Made by a program: the position numbers and the translations under genes. Positions 35,936 to 49,422 of a stretch of 64,000 bases of DNA are shown here, piece by piece; the stretch's first letter is position 1; the number at the start of each line of letters is the position of its first letter. This DNA comes from Dendrobium chrysotoxum (lineage: Eukaryota > Streptophyta > Magnoliopsida > Asparagales > Orchidaceae). A model generated the notes under the pieces. It saw only the letters and a list, made by a program, of their open reading frames with translations. It was not told where the DNA came from and did no database searches. Location of the stretch: NCBI GenBank assembly GCA_019925795.1, contig CM034305.1, positions 59,074,573 to 59,138,572 on the forward strand. Direction: 5' to 3'.

Positions 35936-36666
35936 CTATGGGATCCTTACGACCTTAGAACTCTATTGAATTTAAAACCAAAATTCATAATTTTTGCTCC
36001 TAGTTACTCCACTCCTATGGAGAGAGTGGGGGCCTATTTATCAATTTTGAGAATAAATGCCAATAAATATAGCCAAAATATGTAACTCTCCATTGAATAG
36101 CCCATATTATTTTCCTTGATTTTAAAGCATTAATTTAGCATCTAAGTGCCTAATTGCTATTGGATTTAGGTGATATTGGATCATTGGATTCATCTCGTTA
36201 AGCCACTTGATTCAACTATAACCAGACTAAATTAGAAGATCATTAGATCATTTAGTTAATGTCTTAAAGTTTTCAATTTTATTTCAAGTCCTCTATTTGA
36301 GCCCACTAGAACTCAGATTGGAGTGTTTTTAGTGTCATTGGGGTTGTCTCATAGAGAAATTTAGTTTATATATAATTTTGCTAAAGTTGGAGTTCAAATG
36401 GTCTTAAATTTAATTTTAAAATTTTAAATTCAAATATGTATCAAGATTCATGCCTGATAGAGGACATGGTGTCGCATCATAATAATAATTAAAAATAAAG
36501 AAATAGTTAAATTTTCCCAATTGAAGATGAGTTTAACTAGCATCACTTGAATGTTATAACCTTTTTTTAATCAACATACCAAAATTTCACACACAAATTT
36601 TCTCAACATCCTATCTTAATGTTGTCATGAAAAATTTGGGTACATACAACACGAAAAATATGAGAT
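35936..36666. other. Duplicated non-coding DNA, no gene
   Basis: This equals 18471-19185. An 80-codon plus-strand frame (35843-36085) begins in the minisatellite and has no domain. Confidence 0.45.
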
Positions 36667-38208
36667 AACAGAGTTTTCTCTCATAGATCTTAGTTTGTTA
36701 ATAACTGTTATATAAAATTAACCAATTGGTCTCCTCTATTTGATCTTGGTGTGGAGTCTCCTGTTATCCCCATTTGGATATCATTTCCTAACTTGCAGCC
36801 TCACCTATTCTCCCCCCGTATTCTTCACAGATTGGGATTATTGTTTGGTTGTCTACTTAAAGTCAAACATGCTATCTCTATTGGCTCTGTCCCTATATTG
36901 CACATATTTTAGTCAAGCTTTACATTAGAAAAAAATTTACTGATAGAGTGTGGCTTGGTCCAGAATAGTTTGGGTGCATACAACACGTTGAGATGGAGTA
37001 TTTCCCTCCCTTTTTTAATTAATGTAAACATATAGGGCATTCAAAGGGTGACTGTCGCTCCCGTTCATCCTGTGTTCTAGTGATTATTTCAGCTAATGCT
37101 ATTAATCCTATTAATTTTGATGAAAATGTTAATGTTGTCATGAAAAATTGGATAACCATATCCCTCTTTTGAGTCCTCTTAAGCTGAATACCAAGTTGAT
37201 GATTAATGGGGAGAATTGTTTTGAAACGGGTTTTGTTGTGGATAATGTTCCTGGTGTTGCTAACTCTGGTTTGGTGGTCATGTTGAGGATGAAGCAACTT
37301 TGTTGACTAATATTTTGCCTATGGCTTTTTTTTTGTGATATCTGAGATGGTGTTAATGATATCTTTGGAGTTAACACCTATATGGTTAACCTTATTGTTA
37401 GTCCCATTGTGTCACCTAGTGCTAATTTGGTGATGGTGTTGATGTTGTTGAGGATTTTGATGTTAATTTTGTTCCCTAGGAACTTGGGGTCTATGAAGAA
37501 GTTAGCCCTATATGTTTTTCGATTTCAACCTTGCGTGTTGAAAGTGGATATGGTTTGGATGCTTCATCTCTTAAAATGTTATTTTTTTAGATAGTGTCGA
37601 TCTTGTGGATATGAATTTTTAACTGCCTGTCATAGATGTTCCCAATACTCTTATCTCTAATGATGCTTTGTTAGCTCAATTAGCTTTCAAATCAAAGGAA
37701 AATAAGGTGGTTCAAGGTGACTGGTTAGTTGATTGTGATTCATCAGCTAATTGGAATGCTAAGGAGGAAATTTATGTGCAAGGAGTGGATTCTAAGCAAA
37801 TTTATGACTTAAATTTTATTCGAATTGCTGAGGAAGGTTATTTCAAAAAAGTTGATAAATGTAAACTATGAATCTTCTTTTTGGATCTTGTCTCCCTTTT
37901 TCTGTTGTTGGGTGTTGTTTGGTTTGGGTTGTTGTCTGGTTTCTCATTATACCTTGTGGTGTTATTGGGTTATTTTGGATGTTTTGGGCTTATGTTGGTT
38001 GGTGGCTATTAGGGTTGAGGTTTTTTTTTCCTGCTTGGCGAGCTGTGTTTATTTTGGTGGGCTACACTTTGTCTTCTTTGTGTTTGAGGATTGACCTGTG
38101 AGTGATTTAATTTTGTGGGTGGTTTTGTTGTGGCTCTTTGAATGCTTTGTTTGATGTCTGGTGGGTTATTAGCTTTTAGTATCCTTTTGCAGGTTTTCTT
38201 CCCATATT
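36667..38208 (+). mobile_element. ORF1-only L1-derived LINE (HAL1-like), copy 2
   Basis: This is the segmental-duplication paralogue of 19190-20740. Its ORF1 remnant (36667-37869) keeps the zinc-knuckle His that copy 1 lost (CKHIGHSKGDC near 37025-37060) and ends with the GDWLVD.....IYDLNFIRIAEEGYF block (37707-37868). A T/G-rich 3' UTR follows. The 3' end is cut at about 38208, where ATTAT joins to repeat X, so the terminal motif and A tail are missing. ORF1 carries stops and frameshifts. Confidence 0.75.
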
Positions 38209-39027
38209 ATTTAAGATGTGCATTATTATTTCTAGAAACAATATCTTATTTTGGAGAACCTTACCAAAAAATATTTAATTACTAGCATGAGTATACTGTA
38301 GGAAAATAAGTCAAACAAATTGCTAGCAAATTAATACCTACAAATCTCTTAAATAAGAAAAAATATATATAATATTTTAAAAATAACATCAACATATAAA
38401 ATATTACCTTCAAAATTAACTTGCATAAAATAAAAATGAAAAAAAAGATCTTACCATATTTAGTTAACTCCAATATCTCAAGTAGTTGAGCTTGATGTAA
38501 AAATAAAATTTTTACTATAAAGAAGTCATTATTCATTGAACAAATGATATTTGTTAAGAGGTAGGGATGCCAACATATTAATATATGCATAAGATGGTAG
38601 TTTGATTTAGAATTTGTGCACCTAAAAAGTATGTGAGTCATAAAAAAAAAAATAAAAATCATAAGACATGCATGACTTATGAATTGAAAATTGCATGTAT
38701 GCTTTCCAGCTGGCTTCATAAATGCATTAAAAGTATGTTGTTAATGGAAATTTACCATACAAAATTAATTTTTATAATCTTAAACTTGGAATTTTATAAA
38801 AATTACAACTACTAACAAATGACTTCAGTAGCAAATTTGGTGCTTTATGGTAGTTTTAAACACTGGAAATTATCTTACAAAAAGTTTTAGAACTCTAAAA
38901 ATGTTATGATTAGAATGAGTTATGACAACAACTTTATAACCATAAGTGAAGGGATTTGGCATCACTTAATATTGCAGTGCATAAAATCATTAGTAACCTT
39001 TTGAAATGATTTTAACCATTGTTTAGC

Positions 39028-39059
<32 letters not shown>

Positions 39060-40195
39060 AAAGAGATCAAAGTGCTAGGCTCCATTATTGAAATCAATAG
39101 AGAAATGGGATCACAAGATTGGTTATAGAAGAAGGAATATGAAACCTAAGATCTATATTTCAAGAAGTGTGAAGGAAACCTCATATTCCAATTTAGATCA
39201 CATTTTGGTTTTTTAATAAATTTTAGTTCCATTGTTATCAAACTTGAAACTTATAGTTCTTTAGAGAGGAATTTTTTTTAGTTCTTTCAAAAAGTACTGA
39301 GAAAGAAGTTTTAGGCTTTGTTTGGGATAGCTTTCTTATTGCTTTCTAAAGAAGCTTTTTAGTACAAAAATTTTTGGTTTAAAATTTTTTTCTACTAAAA
39401 AACTATTTTAGAATGTAGTAAGAATATTGTCCCAAATGAAGCCGTATTTGAATCCAAATAAACATTTTAATGGAAAACAAAAGTAAAAATAACATCAAAT
39501 TAAAAAAAATCAAACTAAGGAATAAGTACTATACTTAGCTTATAAGTCTTCATTTTAATAAATGATAAGATAGAATTATTCAAAAAACCTAATCAAAAAT
39601 GAAAAATTTAGCATTATATACAAACAAATGAACAAAGCTAAAGGTTAATGGATAATTAAGAGGCAAAAAATCAAAGTGTTGAGAGGAGATTGTTTACCAC
39701 AAACCTCAATGATTTTTGTTTTGTTGTATACATCAAAAGAAATGGTAGCAAGCATGGCTAGGGAATTTTTTTTGAATGGAGTTAAATTTGGTTAATATAA
39801 ATACTTTTGTGAAAATGTCTTGGTTTAAAAATCCATTATTTCTTGCTATGGTTAAAAAAGATACTATAAGGTAAATGTTATTGTCATAAATAAAGAATAT
39901 TTATAGTTCTTGAACTCTCACAAGAAAATCTTTATAGAAGCATTAATTGTTCTTCACTCTTAGGCTTGTTCCTTACTTGATGCGTAAATATTTAAGACAG
40001 GTAAGTACTTATATACATTGAGAATTTACCTACCCACATTATTCACCTACTTAAGCAATATCAATATTTGATTATTCACGTACAAAACCTACCACACAAA
40101 TTTGTCACTTCTATTACTTTACATTTAAATTTTTGATAAAATTACTTTCAACAACTATCATTACTACCAACAACTATCTTAAACATATTTTCCAA
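38209..40195. repeat. Repeat X, copy 4
   Basis: A near-full match to 24030-26015, including an (AAT)n microsatellite at 39033-39058 and the MITE at 39314-39443. A 145-codon minus-strand frame (38282-38719) is AT-driven; its counterpart in copy 3 is shorter and interrupted, so it is not supported as a gene. Confidence 0.7.
39314..39443. mobile_element. Tourist-like MITE, 130 bp (copy in X4)
   Basis: The duplicate of the element at 25138-25267, with the same ends (GGCTTTGTTTGGGATAGC; right end ATTGTCCCAAATGAAGCC). The left TTA is intact (39311-39313) and the right one has changed to GTA. Confidence 0.8.
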
Positions 40196-43100
40196 ATTAA
40201 GGAAGATGAAAATAATGTTATTGACTTCGATAAAGTCAACTTAGATGATCTGACTAGTGACAACCTCATTACTCTTAATAATGCTAAAGTGAATCTCCTT
40301 CATTTGCAGTCTTAGGCGAAAACATTTTGAAGGTAGAAAGCTGCTTCCAAGCTTATCCTGGAGGGAGATAGGATCACTAAATTTTTTTCATGCTATGGTT
40401 AACAAGAAAAGAGTTTTGAATCATATTCATAAAATTACTACTACTGATGGTACCTCTTATGAGTCTAATGATTTAATTTTTAAATATGGTGTTGAGCATT
40501 TTATAAACATTTTTAATAATAATGTTAACACCTTGCCCATTAATAATCCTTCCTTTTTCCTCACATTATTAGTGAGGGGGAATACTAATTACTTTCCCTT
40601 CCTCTCTATGAGTTGGAGAATTGGAATTCTATCAAACATATGAATGGAGAATCTATGGCTGGCCCGGATGGTTACACCACTAAATGTTTCCATAAAGCTT
40701 GGGATGTTGTTAAAGGGAATGTGATTGAGGATGTAAAAGATTTCTTTACTGGCAATCAGTGGAAAACCAATTTTTTTCTTCTTCTAACATTATTTTAATT
40801 CCTAAAATGAGGCCGCCAATCAATGGAATTATTTTAAACTAATCAACCTTTGCATTTTTCTCAATAAGTTAAACTCTAAAATTTTTTTTTAACGCTTGGT
40901 TAATATTCTTCCTAGAATTATCTCCTATAATCAAACTAGTTTTTTGAAGGGTCATACCATCTTCGACAATATCCTTCTTGCTCAAGAAATCACTAAGGAT
41001 ATTAATGCTAAAGTGAAGATGGGCAATATCATTTTGAAACTTGATATCACCAAAGCCTATGATAACCTCAATTGGAATTTTTTGTATGAAGTTTTTCTTT
41101 ATTTGGTTTTAGTTCTTCTTTTATTTTACTTATTAAGAGTAGCACTGAAAATTATTACTTTTCTATGACCATTAATGGGAGGCAACATTGTTTCTTTAAA
41201 TCTTATCATGGCCTTCAGCAAGGTGACATGATTTCTCATGTTCTATCTTTGAATATCTTTCCAGGGGCTTAGAGGAGTTGCATAAAAGATATCACAAAAT
41301 TCTTTATCGGACGGCATGTGGTATTCCAATAACCCACCTCATCTTTTCTTATTTTCATTATCTTATCTAATGGTTCTATCAATAACATCAAGATATTGTG
41401 TGGATTTCTTTCTCAATTTCAAAAAAATTAGTGGGTTGCATTAACAAAGATAAGAGTTGTTTTATTGTACCCAATTATGTGAATCAGTCTAGAATTTTTG
41501 CTTTTGAAAGATTATGTGGTTTTAATTCTAATTCTTTGCCTATTAAGTACTAGGGGACACCTCTTTTTAAAGGAAGAAAAAAAACTCATTTGTTTGAAGA
41601 CATTTTTACCACTATTCTTAAGAAACTTTCTGCTTGATTTTTTAACTTCCTGTCTTTTGGAGGCATGCTTATTTTAATTAAAAGTGCATTGAATTCTATT
41701 CCTATTTTTGTTTTCCCCACTATTTAATTTACTATGACTACTTGTCCTAGAATGGAAAGAATCTTCAATAAGTTCTTCTTGGGTTTGAAACAATACCTTG
41801 ATAATTTGTTAGGCCTCTTGGAAAAATATGTGGTGTCTTTGAGGAAAGGGGTGTAGGTTGCAAGAATATTATGGATATCATCCAAGCCTTTTCTCATAAG
41901 CTTGGGTTTTCCTTTATATCCTATAAAAGCTTCTGGGCTAAGTTTATGAAATTTAAATTTTGCAAGTATCTTTACCCTCGATTATGCACTTATAAAAGTT
42001 TTGATTCTGTGGTATGGAAAAGGCTTTATCATATCAATAGGGATGTTGAGCAGTATATTCAATGGGGTGTGGGAAAAGGTGATTTTTTCTTTTGGCAAGA
42101 TAATTTGCTTGGGCCTTACTTTATTTATAGTTTTCTTAACACTCACACTCTCGACAATATCAAAGTTAAAAATTTTATTGAGGATGGGCATTGGTGTTTA
42201 AATAAATTATAGCATATTATTCCTCCTATGTTAGTTGATATTATTAAGATTATTCCTTTACATATGCATGATGATGATAAGATTCATTTCTAGTTGTCTT
42301 CTTCAGGTGAATTTCTTTTAAAAAAGGTGTGGAATACTTTTAGAGTTAATTATGAAAAATCTTTGATTTTTTCTGCTCTTTGGCATAAGATCATTCCTTT
42401 ATCTTATTCTATTCTTGCTTGGCATTGTCTTCATGGGTATCTTCCTCTTGATGAGTTATTGATAAGAAAAGGTTTTCATGGGCCCCCTAAATGCCAATAT
42501 TGCTCTGATATCAAAACTGTCAATCATGTTTTTATTAATGGGGATATTGCCCAAAAATTCTGGAGTTATTTTTTTAATTTGGCTAACAAGGGTGACTTTC
42601 ATAGCAATAGTAATGTTTTTTCTATTTTTTAGTATTGGTGCACTCCCATCAAAGTCCATATTTTCAATCTTGTGTCTATCCTTATTTTATGGTTCCTTTG
42701 GATGGGTAGAAATGACTCTAAGCACAATGACATTAAGATGGAGGCCAGTCGCATCATTGCCAAAGTGAAAGATAAAATCTTACAGTTATATGTTGTTAAT
42801 CTCATTTACCCATTAACATCAAAAAGTGTTGTTCTATTGCTATTGATTTGGGTAATTATAACATGTCCAATGTTTCTGATAGGTTGGACATCATTATGAG
42901 GGGGGTTAAACCTTCTATTCCTTACCATAAATTAAATTCTGATGGGGCTGTTGGTACCAATTTTGCTGGTACTAGTGCCATCATTTGGAACCACTTAGGT
43001 AATCTTATAGCTGCATTTGCTGGTCCTTTAAATCTATGTAATACTAGTATTGTTGAGCATTTGGCCTTGTCCTATGGTTTAGATTTGTGACATATATAAT

Positions 43101-44575
43101 GGATTATGAATGTCTTGATTGAAGTGGATGCTATACTTATTATCCATATTTTTAAGGGTGCTGTCTATGGTAGCCCTTAGAATTTTTATAGCATTCAATC
43201 CCTCAACAATTTAAGTTTTTATTCTTCTCATATTCACTAGGAAGCTAATTTTGCTGCTGATGGGCTGGCTAAATTTGGTTTTCATCTTATTGGTTTTAAG
43301 GAATTCAATGCTATGAACTTACCTCACTTTCTAAAAGGTTTAATTAATTTGGATAAGTCTGGGCTACCTTATATTAAGAATGTTTGATCTGTATCACTAT
43401 AGTTCTATTTGGTTGGGCTTCATCTACTTGGTTTATTTTTTTGGTTTGGGCCTCTATTTTTTTATAGAGTGTTGCTGAGTTGCATCCTTTGTTGATGTTA
43501 TCCTTAGTTTAGGATATGGTTGTTGTATTTGTGGTGGTTAGTTTTCGGGTGAGTTTGGTCTGCTTATGTTCTCTGGTTTATACGTTGCTTTTTTTGCTGC
43601 TCTGTTGTCTTCCTTGCTCACTATCTTTCTTGTCGTTGGTGCAGGTTTTCTTTTTTGGCAAGGTTTTGGAGCTGCTGCTTTGTAGCTTTATTGATGTTCG
43701 TGTGGTTGTTTTGATATCTGGTAGGTTTGGGGATTTCTTAGTGCTAGTTTTTGGCGGTTTGATGTTGTTTTTGGTGTTGTCCTTGTTGTTTTTACTTAGG
43801 GTCTACACTTATCTACTCATTTGGTTTGTGCATTGCTTTATGGCCTCCTTATGTGGGACAGTTTTTAGATTGTTTGTGGTTTTGGGGTTGCTTTTTGAGG
43901 GGAGCTTGGTTTGTTTATTGCTTATGTTGGTATCTGGGATGCGCTCTCTTTCTTGTTTTAATGGTGTCATACATTTGTGTGGTGGGATTATCGTCCTGAA
44001 GCATTATTCTATCATTTTATTATGTTGTCTCAAGGTGATATCAGTTTTAAGATCTATTTTGCTGATCTAAACAAGCATATGAACTCTGGGTAGCCTATCG
44101 ATATCCTTTTTTTTTAAGATGTAGCAAGGAGAAGAGGATGTCTATTTGTATCATTATACCTGATAATTGGCTCATTAGTTTTTCTAATTATAACTGTTAT
44201 AATATCTGCAAATTTCTCATTTCTATATCTAAATTCTATGCAATTAGCTATCTGCCCATTATTGTAGTTGTTATTTTATGCAGGAGTTTTGGGTTGCTGA
44301 TGTTGGTTACAAGCTTAATTTTTTTGCTAGAATGATGGTGTTGATTGCCTTTAACTGGATGTTTCTTTTTTGGGTGCTGGCTCCTGGCTGCCCTAGCATG
44401 TGACTTGGTTTTCTTGTAATTTTATTTAGAGGGAACTTTTGGTTCATAGGTTTTTTTATTTTAGTTTTGTGTTGTAGCTCCTCGGAGGTGTAGAGAGCTG
44501 AAGGTTCCCCTTCAGGACCTTGTAATTTCCTTTTTAATAAATGTGTAAGCCCTTCTTGAACGAGCTACAAAAATA
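40196..44575 (+). pseudogene. L1 ORF2, 5'-truncated, with complete 3' end (L1-c)
   Basis: The paralogue of 26016-27733 but running to the LINE 3' terminus. Order: linker (40205-40310); RT N-terminus with SMAGPDGYTTKCF; FDNILLAQEITKDI and motif A LDITKAYDNLNWNF (41037-41080); a worn motif B (GLQQGDMIS); loss of the region around motif C; GFSFISYKSFWAKF onward (41900-42210); zf-RVT (42294-42632: LPLDELLIRKGFHGPPKCQYC..VNHVF); RNase H (42870-43300) keeping LNSDGAV, VEHLALSYGL and LIEVDA. The 3' UTR (43388-44500) is T/G-rich; its long hydrophobic open frame at 43516-44070 is a composition artefact. It ends with CTTCAGGACCTTGTAATTTCC and an A-rich stretch near 44560. Many stops; non-functional. 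Confidence 0.9.
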
Positions 44576-45373
44576 AAGTAAAATAAAAAACCTAAGAGCT
44601 CGAGTTCTCTACTAAACAAAAAAACATAAAAACCTAGGAACATTCTATGGTGCACAAGAACGAGCACCCAAAAATGAGAGGAATAATAAAAAGCGGCAAC
44701 CAGCATCAACAGCTCCTCCAACACGAATAACTTAGCCCGCTTGAGCTTTCCAATCTTTCTACCAAAATCCCTAAACAGATTGAAAAAAGGCTCCACCTGC
44801 AAAAGGAAATAATTGCAAGAAGAAAACCTCTTATCCCGACGAACATGAGCAGAATCACGAACAATAGCCAAAACCTTCAAAAAACACTAGCAATCCAAAA
44901 GGCAGATGAAAAGGATAATAAAGAGATAATCAAACCCCAACCAGTTAGGGACAGAGTACCACAAGTCATCCATAGCTAAGAGCTCCACAAAAGACCCATC
45001 AGTAAACCAATGCCAAAGACAACTAACAAAAACCCTAGAGAAATGTAGCTATAAATCCAGATAATGCACAAAGCTAAGGGTAACAATAGTAGGAGCAACA
45101 AGGAGCACGCGCAGGAAATAACATAAATAGAAAAATGAATAACCCAAAACACATGACAACCACGGGACACCACAATTTGAAGCAACAAAGACCAGGAACA
45201 AAGAGCCGCAAGCGAAGAAGATTACAACAGAGAAGCAACACATGTAAAACAACACAACACCACAAAGAAGTTGCAGACAACCTCCTAGCAGAAGTACCAC
45301 CAAACAGGAACCACCAACCATGAAGCAAACCAGAAAAACACCCAAGTAGCTAGTAACATGAGAAATATACAAA

Positions 45374-48300
45374 TTAAAAGGAAACATACGAGATGTCCAT
45401 ACCATCAATATACAGTAATCCGCAAAGAGGAATCGGCACAGAGACACCAGTGACATCAGTAAAATAATAAAGATGGAAACCACACTGGGCAAGCCACTCA
45501 GCACACTCATTACCAGCTTTGCTAATATGATGGAATGTGTAATTAAGAGGCAACAATAGCTTTTTAATATCATGAATGATGTAAAAAATATCAGCATTGC
45601 AAATAGTATCCCCTTCCACCAAAAAAGTGCTAGAATCAAATTCAGAATTGACCTCAATAATCAAGTTGGTTAAGTTAAGGGATGCACATAAATTAATACC
45701 ATACAGGATAACATTAGTAATAGTAGCAGATCTATTACCCAGATAAACCAGACCAGCAAAAGCACAAATCAGATGACCAAAATAGTCACGGATAGTGCCA
45801 CCGCATCCACTAGGAGAAATAGAGCAAATACCCCCAAGATTCAGTTTAAAGAAATCCTTTGGAGGCTTGGACCAGTAAATTTTGCAGACACGATTGAGAG
45901 GAGAGTCACCATGCAGAGATAAACCCAAGCATAGAGGCAACATAATAGCAATTGTTGAAATGTTTGTGAGTGATTAACTTAGCAGTCATCAACCCAATGA
46001 GTTTATCTTTCACCCTTTGAATGATAGAAGTATGACTCATCTTAACATTATTGAAAATCAATATATTCCTTTCCAACCAAATAAATCAAAGAGTAAGACA
46101 AGGAATAATATTTTGAACATGCCCTTTAGCATTAATAAATCAAGCATTAAGTAAGGATCTAAGGGAAATTTTTCCATGAAAATAATTAAGCTTAAGTAAG
46201 CCATCAAAATAAATCCAAGTACGAGCAGCCGAAGGACCAGAGATGAAAACATGATGCAAACTCTCCAAATGATAACAACATTGACATTTAGAAGCCAGAC
46301 TAAAACCTTTTTTGATGAGGTTATCCTCAGTAGGTAAATATTTATGCAGAAGTCTCCAAATGAAAACCAAAATAGTAGTAGGAATACTCCTATGCCAAGT
46401 ATGCTAAAAAATATCATCACAAATATTCCTCTTACGAAAGGAATGCCAAGCATCATTAACATGGAAGTTACCATCTCGAGAGAAATCACATAAGATTAGA
46501 TCTTTAGAATCAGTATTCATAGGTAGGCTAGGAATTTGGTTAGAAATACATTCAGGAAGCACATTAGAGAGCTTAGCATAATCCCATGTATTATTATTGA
46601 AAAAGAAATTAACCTTAGTAGAGGCAGTGGAAAAGGTACTTAAAATAGAGTCAATCGAGTGCTTACCAGACCACCCATCTTTCCAAAAGGACAGATTCCC
46701 TTCACCAAGCCCCCAAGAAATGAAAGGCTCAACCTCCCACTTAATTTTACAAAGCTTTTTCCACAATTTGGAGTCATGTTGTTTAGGACTACAAAGAGTA
46801 GGATGCGTACCAGCACAATATTTCGATAACATAAAGGTAGCCCAAAGACTATCTTTGGAATGAAGTTTGAACCAAAGTTTAAAAGCAAAAGCCTTAGAGA
46901 TATCATATAAATTTTTACACCCAAGACCACCTTCTCCAAAACCCCACAACAGTTATCCCAAGAAGCCTAATGAATTTTAGAGGAAGAGGAGGAGCCACTC
47001 CAAAAGAACTTATTAATAATTTTATGAATCTTATCACACATAGCACGGGGTAGGAAAAATGGTTTGAAAAATATAAACAGGTAAAGCACACAAAACACTT
47101 TTAATAAGAATAATCTGACCCCCAAAACTAAGAAAATTGGAGTCCCAATACAGCAACCTGTTATAAACTGAATCAATAAGATCCTCAAACAAAAAAGAGT
47201 TCAATCTCCCCTTAAACAGAGGAACACCCAGATACTTAATGGGGAGATGAGCTTGAGGAAAACTAGTGATATTATTAAGGATACCAATACGATCATTAGA
47301 AAGATGCTTAGAAGCAATAAAGAAACTTTTGTTTTTACTAAAGGTAACTCCACTAATCATTTCAAACTTAGATAAAAAGACCATAAGTTTTTGAATATTG
47401 TTCCTAGAAGCATTAGTAAAGATAATAAAGTCATTAGCAAAACACATATGAGATAAAGGAGATCCGCCCCTAGTTTTAAAATAAAGCCGAGGATTATCAT
47501 CAAACAATTTGGTAAGACCCCTTGAGAGAAATTCAGCAGCTATAATGAAAAGGGCAGGAGATATAGGGTCTCCTTGTCTAATCCCATGAGAATTTTTGAA
47601 GAAACCATGAGAAGAGCCATTAATAATAATAGAAAAAAACACTTTCTCAATACACTTTTTAATAAGATTGATGAAAAAAGAATTAAAGCCAAAAGCATCC
47701 AACATAAGGTAAATAAAGTTCCAATTAATATTATCATAAGCCTTGGCAATGTCAAGTTTAACAATTAAATTGCCACCCCTAGTCTTAGCCTCCAAGTCAT
47801 GGCAAAATTCCTGAGCCAACAAAATATTATCCGTTATGGCCCTACCTTTCAAAAACCCATTTGATAAGGAAAAATAATTTTAGGAAGAATAGAGACAAGA
47901 TGATTTATAATAATTTTAGAGATCAACTTATTAAAGAAAGTGCAAGGACTAATAGGTCTAAAATCATTCCATTTGTTAACAGCACTATATTTAGGAATAA
48001 GAATGATAGAGGTAGAAGTAAAAAATTTAGGCATAGGGTTCCCAGCAAAAAAATCTAAAACAGCAGAAAAAATATCATTGTTAATAATATCCCAAGTTTT
48101 TTGAAAGAAAAGAGTAGTAAAACCATCAGTGCCAGCAACAAAGCTACTATTCATATCAAAAAGCGTCTCTTTAACCTCCTCAAATGAAGGAGGTCTAGTA
48201 AGCTCAATGTTATCCTCAGAAGAAATAAGAGAGGGAACGAAAGCACGATTAGTAGTAGCAGAAATGAAATTTTTATTGAAACAAGAAGAAAAGTGATGAA

Positions 48301-49411
48301 TAGCCGAATTAACAATCTCCATAGAATTATCAGTAGTGGAGCCATCCTCTTTACTAATGGAATTAACCATGTTTTTAGCTCTTTTTCTTTTCACCAATGC
48401 TTGAAAGTATTTGGTATTGTTGTCACCTTCCGCCAAATGTTTAGTATCTGCTTTTTGTTTCCAAAAAATTTCTTCTTGAGCTTGGAACTTAAAGAGATCC
48501 TCTTTAGCTTTTTTTAACGTAGATAAATTAGCAGTAGAAGGATCCTCTTGATAAGAAGCCTCAAGAGAATTAACATATTGTTCAGAGTTCACAAGATTCT
48601 CAAAAATGTTTTTAAAAACATGATGATTCCACCAATTAAGCACTTGTTTCAGTCTTTTAATTTGAACTAAAGTCTTTTCATACCAAAAATGGAATTATTA
48701 GGATGTAAGGAGCATGCCAGCTACTCTTAACAACATCCAAAAAGGAATCATTAAGAAGTCACATATTTTGAAATCTAAAGTGAGATATACCATTGGAAGA
48801 TCTAGACATAATTTTAATAAGGAGAGGAGAGTGGTCAGACAAGGTTCTACTCAAGTGTTGCACATCGATAATATTCGAAGAATTAAGCCACGAATCATTA
48901 AAAAGCACCCGATCTAATCTTTGCTATAAATGACCCTTGTTCTAAGTAAACTTGTCACCAGTAAAGCCAATATCAATTAAATTGCAAGTAAATATCATAT
49001 TGATAAAGTCATCTATAGAATGGGCAGAGGGAGGAGATCCACCCACCCGCTCAGAAGGGTTAGAAATGGCATTGAAATCACCACCCACAATCAAAGGAAG
49101 AGAACAAATTTGTTGAAAATCAATAATTTACTCCCAAAGGAACTTTCTAATATAAAGGGAAGAGGCTGCATAAACAAAAGATGCACAACAATGAAAGTGA
49201 AAAGCTTCAATTTGACAATGTAAAACTTGTGGAAAGTCAACAATAACAACAATTCTAATTGGATCTTTCCAAAGCACCCAGACTTTGTTAGCAACATTGT
49301 TAGTAAACTAGAAGTATTCATGATTCTAGAGGAAGAAATGAAAGGCTCAAGAAGCACTAGAATAGAAATATTATGAATACCCCTAACATTCCACACAATA
49401 GCATTAAACAT
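45374..49411 (-). pseudogene. L1-d ORF2 (endonuclease, RT, zf-RVT, RNase H)
   Basis: Begins MFNAIVWNVRGI (49411), the conserved start of plant L1 endonuclease, then ILVLLEP, a frameshift, and PLIVGGDFNAISNPSERVGG, DRVLFNDSW and SDHSPLLI (to about 48790). A linker and RT N-terminus are open at 48643-47849 (FVAGTDGFTTLFFQ; SIILIPKYSAVNKWNDFRPIS). The RT core is open at 47852-47034: LDIAKAYDNINWNF, HGIRQGDPISPALF and FANDFIIF, where the second-motif Asp is Asn (FAND for FADD). The connection (46949-46404) and zf-RVT (46370-46140; CQCCYHLESLHHVF) follow. RNase H (45943-45374) has lost its acidic centre: LNLGG for NxDG, NVILYG for the Glu helix, VNSE for VDS. Dead by catalytic change and by frameshifts near 49330, 47850, 46960, 46400 and 45950. 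Confidence 0.9.
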
Positions 49412-49422
49412 AAATAAAAAAC

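Noticed and set aside
38282..38719. 145-codon minus-strand frame in repeat X4
   Set aside because: The paralogous frame in X3 is shorter and interrupted, composition is Phe/Ile/Leu-rich, and no domain is seen.
43516..44070. 184-codon plus-strand open frame, very hydrophobic, resembling a membrane protein
   Set aside because: It lies in the T/G-rich 3' UTR of L1-c; Leu, Val and Phe come from the base composition. Similar frames occur in every L1 3' UTR here.
45049..45657. 202-codon minus-strand open frame with hydrophobic stretches
   Set aside because: It overlaps the RNase H frame and 3' UTR of L1-d in another frame and has no domain of its own.
46058..46489. 143-codon minus-strand open frame
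   Set aside because: A shadow of the zf-RVT region of L1-d, which is recognisable in a different frame.
45135..48517. Basic Lys/Arg/Asn-rich plus-strand frames opposite L1-d
   Set aside because: Antisense of ORF2; they mirror codon bias of the real strand and carry no motif.
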